Of a stretch of 64,000 nt of DNA, positions 63,946 to 64,000 are shown piece after piece. Each line of letters begins with the position of its first letter. The stretch's first letter is position 1. The stretch is from Phosphoribacter sp964647395 (GTDB lineage Bacteria > Actinomycetota > Actinomycetes > Actinomycetales > Dermatophilaceae). A model generated the notes under the pieces. The model was not told the DNA's origin. It saw nothing but the letters and a program-made list of their open reading frames with translations, and made no database searches. The stretch lies in the NCBI GenBank assembly GCA_964647395.1, contig CAZYHR010000004.1:1-64000 (forward strand). Reading direction: 5' to 3'. A program made the translations under genes and the position numbers.

Positions 63946-64000
63946 GCCCCCGAGCCGCCCCGAACCCCGGTCAGGGCTGCCGGACCGCGTGACGGAGGTA

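Overview
The window is very high in GC. Its genes carry strong GGAGG-type ribosome binding sites, many ATGA/GTGA start-stop overlaps, many GTG starts and few long intergenic gaps. It encodes actinobacterial hallmarks: a DesA3/Rv3230c-like desaturase pair with a PucR-like regulator, a mycobacterial Mrf-like CobW protein, a CE1758/CE1759 monooxygenase-reductase pair, a Ddn-like F420 protein and a class III lanthipeptide locus. This points to a Micrococcales-like actinobacterium, possibly Intrasporangiaceae/Dermatophilaceae (the family is inference). The sequence is draft: runs of 10 N (21178-21187) and 100 N (45617-45716) are scaffold joins. Several frameshifts sit in short C/G runs, so some 'broken' genes may be assembly errors.

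Layout. 1-2.9 kb: four tandem paralogous lipoproteins, the last frameshifted. 3.7-12.8 kb: a leftward remnant of a BREX type 2 (Pgl) phage-defence operon. It keeps the 3' part of pglY, an intact pglZ, a frameshifted brxD and a brxHI with one nonsense codon and one frameshift; pglW, pglX and the pglY ATPase N-terminus are absent. 13-18 kb: a CarH/LitR-like B12-dependent regulator, then a fatty-acid desaturase plus its flavin/2Fe-2S reductase, divergent from a PucR-like regulator. 18-22 kb: an ABC permease and an unusual secreted hydrolase-transmembrane-ABC ATPase fusion. 22-31 kb: DUF4265, amidohydrolase, BadF-type sugar kinase, ATP-grasp protein, a second ABC exporter and two esterases. 31-35 kb: a GH38 alpha-mannosidase preceded by a striking 43-bp repeat array with cre-like (LacI-type) sites. 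35-42 kb: Mrf-like CobW protein, amino-acid-oxidase-like flavoprotein, small regulators, the CE1758/CE1759 pair, DUF305 lipoprotein and a serine hydrolase.

43-47.3 kb holds the best candidate for a new system: a class III lanthipeptide cluster. It has LanKC, at least two copies of an identical 33-residue precursor around an assembly gap, a strong hairpin and an MFS exporter; an 11-bp inverted repeat covers the lanKC ribosome binding site. At 47.9-48.4 kb, a small helix-turn-helix gene is divergent from a 16-residue poly-lysine peptide gene, with three GTCAA/TTGAC dyads between them and a shared terminator. 49-64 kb: a chimeric membrane/MurB remnant, CoA-transferase, left-handed beta-helix protein, a serine hydrolase/PadR pair, GH15, MerR+ABC exporter, acetyltransferase, PadR, a YtrA-like GntR with a collapsed ABC transporter, an RraA-like protein and an aminotransferase.

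Across the whole window the 9-mer GTATGCCGC (either strand) occurs about 44 times by hand count. It falls in coding sequence in all three reading frames and between genes, against fewer than one expected. It behaves like a genome-wide iterated DNA signal rather than a protein motif.
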